This document shows positions 12,806 through 15,872 of a stretch of 15,872 nt of DNA, piece by piece. Position 1 is the stretch's first letter. Each line of letters starts with the position of its first letter. Origin of the DNA: CAYSLC01 sp964431545 (GTDB taxonomy: Bacteria; Desulfobacterota; Desulfobacteria; Desulfobacterales; JAABSP01); assembly GCA_964431545.1 (NCBI GenBank), contig CAYSLC010000133.1:1-15872 (forward strand), given 5' to 3'. Below the pieces are notes generated by a model. It had not been told where the DNA came from. It did not search any database and saw only the letters and a list, made by a program, of their open reading frames with translations. The translations under genes were made by a program, and so were the position numbers.

Positions 12806-15532
12806 CTATAGGGTCAATTTGAAGAGGGAGACCAGCTCCCGGTTGTCCATCTCCGTGATCCACGCCTCCCCGGACCCGCCCACCACTTCGTCCGAGAGCT
12901 TGGCCTTGTCCGTCAGCATGGCGTCGATCTTCTCCTCCACCGTCCCCCGGGTCACGAACTTGTGGACCACCACGTTCTTCTTCTGGCCGATCCGGAAGGC
13001 CCGATCCGTGGCCTGGTTTTCCACGGCCGGGTTCCACCACCGGTCGAAGTGGATTACGTGGTTGGCGCGGGTCAGGTTGAGGCCGACGCCCCCGGCCTTG
13101 AGCGACAGGACCATGAAGGGGATGTAGTCCCGGTCCTGGAAGCGCTCGATGATCTTCTTCCGGCGCCCCACCGGTACGCCGCCGTGGAGGACCAGCCCCT
13201 CGCGGCCGAAGAGGGCGGCCAGGTAATCGGACAAAGGTCCGGTCATCTCCTTGAACTGAGTGAAGACCAGAACCCGCTCCCGCTTCTCGTGAATGGTCCC
13301 GCAGATCTCCCGGAGCCGTCCGAACTTGCCGCTGTCGGCCTCGGGGTAGTCCCCGCCCCCGAGGTACTGGTCCGGATGGTTGCACAGCTGTTTGAACTTC
13401 ATCAGGGCCGACAGGACCATCCCCTTGCGCTGGATCCCCTCCGAATCCTCCAGGGCCGCCTCCAGCTCGGCGACCATCCGGCCGTAGAGGACCACCTGTT
13501 TCCGGCTCAGGGAGGCGTAGGTCTTCATCTCCACCTTCTCCGGCAGATCCGAGATCACGGACCGGTCCGTCTTGAGCCGCCGGAGGATGTAGGGAGAGAC
13601 CACTTTCCGGAGCCGGGCGTATCCGGACGGATCCTCTTTCAGGGATTTGGTGAACCGGACGAATTCGGTCCTGTTTCCCAGCAGGCCGGGGTTGAGGAAA
13701 TCGAACAGGGACCAGAGGTCGCCCAGCCGGTTTTCGATGGGCGTGCCGGTGAGGGCGATGCGGTGGACGGCGGACAGTCCCTTGACGGCCCGGGTCTGTT
13801 TCGTTCCCGGATTCTTGATGGCCTGGGCCTCGTCCAGGATCACGCAGTGCCACGGGTAGTCGGCGAGCCACGTGTACCGCTGGACCAGTGCGTAGGTGGT
13901 GATGACCAGATCGAGCCGGTCCAGGGCCTTTTCGCCCTTGGCCCGGACCGTCTTTCCCTTGGGTTGGGCGTCGGGGTGGGCCGCGAAGAACCGGAGATCG
14001 GGATAGAACCGCTCGATCTCCCGGATCCAGTTGGAGATGAGCGACGCGGGAAGGATCAGGAGGCTGGCCCGGCCCGGATTTTTGCCACGGACGATGCTCA
14101 GGAACGCCAGGAGCTGCACCGTCTTGCCCAGCCCCATGTCGTCGGCCAGGCAGGCCCCGAACCCCAGGGAGTGGAGGAACGATAGCCAGTGGACGCCGCT
14201 CTGCTGGTAGGGCCGGAGGTCGGCACGGAACCCGTCGTCCGGTTCGGGGGCGTCGGCGCCGATCCGCGACGGATCCCGGAGCTTCTCCAGGACCGCCGCC
14301 AGCCAGTCCCCGGTGGAGACCGACACGGCCTCCGGGTCGATCCCCTCGGCCAGCAGCCGCTCCGGCTGGAGCTGCATCCGCATCGCCTCCCGGAGGGTAA
14401 ACCCCTGGTCCATCAGGTCCCGGAGCTTGTCGTAGGCGTCGAGGGTCCGGCCGAGCTTGTCCGGATCCACCGCCACCCACCGGTTCTTGATGAGGGCCAG
14501 CCCCTCGGAGGCCGACAGCAATTCCCGGGCCTCGGCTTCGGTGATCGGCTCGTCCCCGATATAGAGCCTCGGATCGAACCGCAGAAGGGCGTCCATGCCC
14601 ACCTTGGAGGGGGCGGCGTCCCCCAGGGTGACGTCGAGGCGGACGGCGGCGGACCCGCCCCGCCACCAGTCGGGGATCCGGCAGAGGATCCCGGCGGCTT
14701 CGTAGAGGGGGATCTCCCGGAGGAACCGATGGGCCTCCGCGGGGTCCCACGACAGGGGATGGAAGAGTTCGCCGCTGTCGATCAGATCCGCCACCAGCCG
14801 GCTCTGTCCGGCGGCCCGGTACACGGTGGAGAGCAGCTCCAGCAGCTCCGCCTCGCCGTATTCCCGGAGGGCGTGTTTCAGGGGGATGTGACGGGACTTC
14901 CCCTCGCTGTCGAGGCGGGTGGAATAGGTGGCGAGAAAGGCGAAGGGCCGGCCGCCCCGAGGGTTCTCCACCAGGTGGAAGTAGACCCGGCCCGCCAGGT
15001 GGAGGTCGGGGCTGAAGCCCTGGATGAAGGTTTCCATGGACCCGTCATGGGATCGAACGGCGTCCGCGTAAACGCCGTGGAGGCGATCCCAGAGATCCCC
15101 CAACAGGGCCTCGTCGATATACTCGGCGCCGGCCATGTCCGGGACCCGGTCCAAAATCTCCCGCCGCTCGTCGGCCGGGAGCGGAACCTCCATATCTTCC
15201 CGGATCTCCTCCAGGTCCGGGGTCCGGGCCACCTTGAGGCCGAACCGGCCCGCCAGGTCGCGGAAGAATTCCAGGGAGGGGTGGAGGCGGGGCGCGCCGC
15301 CCGAAAACGCCAGGAAGAGCAGCCATTCGCCGTCGCTCCCGGATTGGTACCGCTCCTGGATCCGGGATTGGAATCGTCGACTCGCCGCCGGAATCCGCGC
15401 CGTCGCATCGGCCCATTCCAGCACCGCCGCGCCGTCGGGCAGAACCTCGGCATGGAGTTCCCGGTTCATGCCCATCCCATCGTTTCCGTCAACCGGAGAC
15501 CCGGCCGGTTTGTCCGCGTCGTAGAGCTTCAT
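12806..15532 (-). CDS. SNF2-family DNA-dependent ATPase (HelZ-like)
   Basis: A 908-residue SNF2/Swi2-type ATPase. The N-terminal 430 residues are the bacterial SNF2-associated region; the ATPase core fills the rest. Motifs: I DDMGLGKT (464-471), II DEAQ (567-570, Gln instead of His as is common in this subgroup), III LTGTPIENRLGDLWSLFDFL (594-613), IV VFTQF (756-760), and V/VI from SLKAGGVGLNLTRANHVIHF (810-829) through RWWNPAVENQATDRAFRIGQ (831-850). Such enzymes translocate on double-stranded DNA and remodel protein-DNA complexes; they do not normally unwind. The start is uncertain: ATGs at 15544, 15532, 15475 and 15469 are all in frame, none with a strong ribosome site. I chose 15532 because a weak GGA lies upstream. 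A much longer frame begins at a TTG at 15673 but crosses an AT-rich, promoter-like stretch. It is the first gene of the SNF2-SWIM transcript. Confidence 0.93.
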   Translation of the reverse strand: MKLYDADKPAGSPVDGNDGMGMNRELHAEVLPDGAAVLEWADATARIPAASRRFQSRIQERYQSGSDGEWLLFLAFSGGAPRLHPSLEFFRDLAGRFGLKVARTPDLEEIREDMEVPLPADERREILDRVPDMAGAEYIDEALLGDLWDRLHGVYADAVRSHDGSMETFIQGFSPDLHLAGRVYFHLVENPRGGRPFAFLATYSTRLDSEGKSRHIPLKHALREYGEAELLELLSTVYRAAGQSRLVADLIDSGELFHPLSWDPAEAHRFLREIPLYEAAGILCRIPDWWRGGSAAVRLDVTLGDAAPSKVGMDALLRFDPRLYIGDEPITEAEARELLSASEGLALIKNRWVAVDPDKLGRTLDAYDKLRDLMDQGFTLREAMRMQLQPERLLAEGIDPEAVSVSTGDWLAAVLEKLRDPSRIGADAPEPDDGFRADLRPYQQSGVHWLSFLHSLGFGACLADDMGLGKTVQLLAFLSIVRGKNPGRASLLILPASLISNWIREIERFYPDLRFFAAHPDAQPKGKTVRAKGEKALDRLDLVITTYALVQRYTWLADYPWHCVILDEAQAIKNPGTKQTRAVKGLSAVHRIALTGTPIENRLGDLWSLFDFLNPGLLGNRTEFVRFTKSLKEDPSGYARLRKVVSPYILRRLKTDRSVISDLPEKVEMKTYASLSRKQVVLYGRMVAELEAALEDSEGIQRKGMVLSALMKFKQLCNHPDQYLGGGDYPEADSGKFGRLREICGTIHEKRERVLVFTQFKEMTGPLSDYLAALFGREGLVLHGGVPVGRRKKIIERFQDRDYIPFMVLSLKAGGVGLNLTRANHVIHFDRWWNPAVENQATDRAFRIGQKKNVVVHKFVTRGTVEEKIDAMLTDKAKLSDEVVGGSGEAWITEMDNRELVSLFKLTL

Positions 15533-15544
15533 GGGCGGTTCCAT

Positions 15545-15872
15545 AGCAAATCGGCGGGAAATGAACAACGTAAATTTACCTTGAGGCTCGCCGGCATCGG
15601 TTGACGGTCCAGTTCCGGGGCCGGCCGTCATCCACCAGTGGCGACGAGGCGGGACCGAAAAAAAGTTTGACAAACGGGGTTCAGTGTTGCTTCTTATTGC
15701 CTAGCAGCGATGACATTTCCCACGTGGATCCGGAAGCTCCCCCCTCTGCCCCCTCGAGCGCGTTCGATGCCTCGGCGCTCCAAGCGCTTTCATAGGGAAT
15801 CCATGGGATCAGACGTATCGGCCGCAAGGGACGTCGCCGGCGCGGCACTCCGTGATACCGCCGTGCTTGCGG
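15545..15872. other. Intergenic region upstream of the SNF2 gene, no convincing gene
   Basis: The stretch holds a 10-bp palindrome GTAAATTTAC (15570-15579), close to the SNF2 start and probably within its control region. An AAAAAAA run next to the 11-base dyad GTTTGACAAAC (15658-15675) includes a perfect TTGACA on the plus strand but no matching -10. A minus-strand frame (15872 to a stop at 15681-15683) is open to the window edge; it codes 63 residues ending WEMSSLLGNKKQH and has an Arg-rich beginning. I do not recognise it, and a frame of this size is not significant alone. Confidence 0.45.
15681..15872 (-). CDS. Possible 3' end of an unrecognised gene cut by the window edge
   Basis: A minus-strand frame stays open from the last base of the window to a TGA at 15681-15683. 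The visible 63 residues are Arg/Pro-rich at first, then Ala/Glu/Gly-rich (SAEASNALEGAEGGASGSTW), and end in LLGNKKQH. There is no domain I can name. Base composition is GC-rich as in genes here, but the frame may be accidental; more upstream sequence would show it at once. Confidence 0.25.
   Translation of the reverse strand, partial: PQARRYHGVPRRRRPLRPIRLIPWIPYESAWSAEASNALEGAEGGASGSTWEMSSLLGNKKQH

Noticed and set aside
8610..15532. A DISARM-, BREX- or restriction-like defence island from methyltransferase plus SNF2 helicase
   Set aside because: DISARM needs drmA/drmB and a phospholipase D gene and BREX needs pglZ/brxC-type genes; none is present. The methylase and SNF2 genes are separated by metabolic genes on both strands, and the SNF2 gene pairs with a SWIM protein as in the widespread HelZ-type couple.
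14189..15604. Long plus-strand frames opposite the SNF2 gene
   Set aside because: Antisense artefacts of GC-rich codon bias; SNF2 motifs and family regions are continuous on the minus strand.
15658..15675. T-run next to GTTTGTCAAAC as an intrinsic terminator on the minus strand
   Set aside because: The stem is only five A/T-rich pairs with a one-base loop, which cannot form a stable terminator hairpin.
1..15872. tRNA, rRNA, CRISPR array, integrase or transposase
   Set aside because: I looked on both strands for cloverleaf patterns, regularly spaced repeats and transposase motifs (DDE, HUH, Tyr/Ser recombinase) and found none that hold.

Overview
This is a GC-rich bacterial chromosomal window with ordinary housekeeping-type gene content. 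Nearly all genes lie on the minus strand. Several starts have strong Shine-Dalgarno sites. The SPPY-type methyltransferase, the HrpA helicase with its long C-terminal extension and the SNF2/SWIM gene pair all point to a free-living Gram-negative-type bacterium. A Desulfobacterota-like (deltaproteobacterial) host is my guess from content and GC; there is no rRNA or other decisive marker. I see no tRNA, rRNA, CRISPR array, complete insertion sequence or prophage.

Layout from left to right. Positions 1-42 may be the last codons of a plus-strand gene. A cysteine hydrolase of the isochorismatase superfamily (56-664, minus) and a bacterial member of the archaeo-eukaryotic release-factor superfamily (785-1942, minus) follow. 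A 257-bp gap with several GC-rich hairpins separates them from a secreted PRC-barrel plus DUF11-repeat protein (2200-4212, minus). Its upstream region carries short direct repeats, a 10-bp palindrome and a 20-bp inverted repeat. Next come the large DEAH RNA helicase HrpA (4456-8454, minus) with a good promoter just before its start, and a solitary DNA methyltransferase (8610-9488, minus). A divergent intergenic region (9489-9821) carries helically phased GGCATAC repeats. It leads to a pyridoxamine-phosphate-oxidase-like flavoprotein (9822-10274, plus), followed directly by a 45-codon remnant of a PEP-utilising enzyme that keeps the phosphohistidine motif. The right part is a minus-strand run, in transcription order: SNF2 helicase (12806-15532), SWIM zinc-finger protein (11617-12792) and a PLP aminotransferase (10458-11549). 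The last ~330 bp hold no convincing gene.

How the genes may work together. SNF2 and SWIM are separated by 13 bp and form a recurrent bacterial pair, probably acting on DNA. HrpA and the release-factor-like protein both belong to families linked to ribosome or translation quality control, but they are separate transcription units here. The methyltransferase has no restriction partner in the window. I do not see a convincing new multi-gene system. The most interesting points are the GGQ-containing release-factor-like protein, the PEP-enzyme remnant, the phased repeats, and the cysteine-bearing PRC/DUF11 envelope protein.
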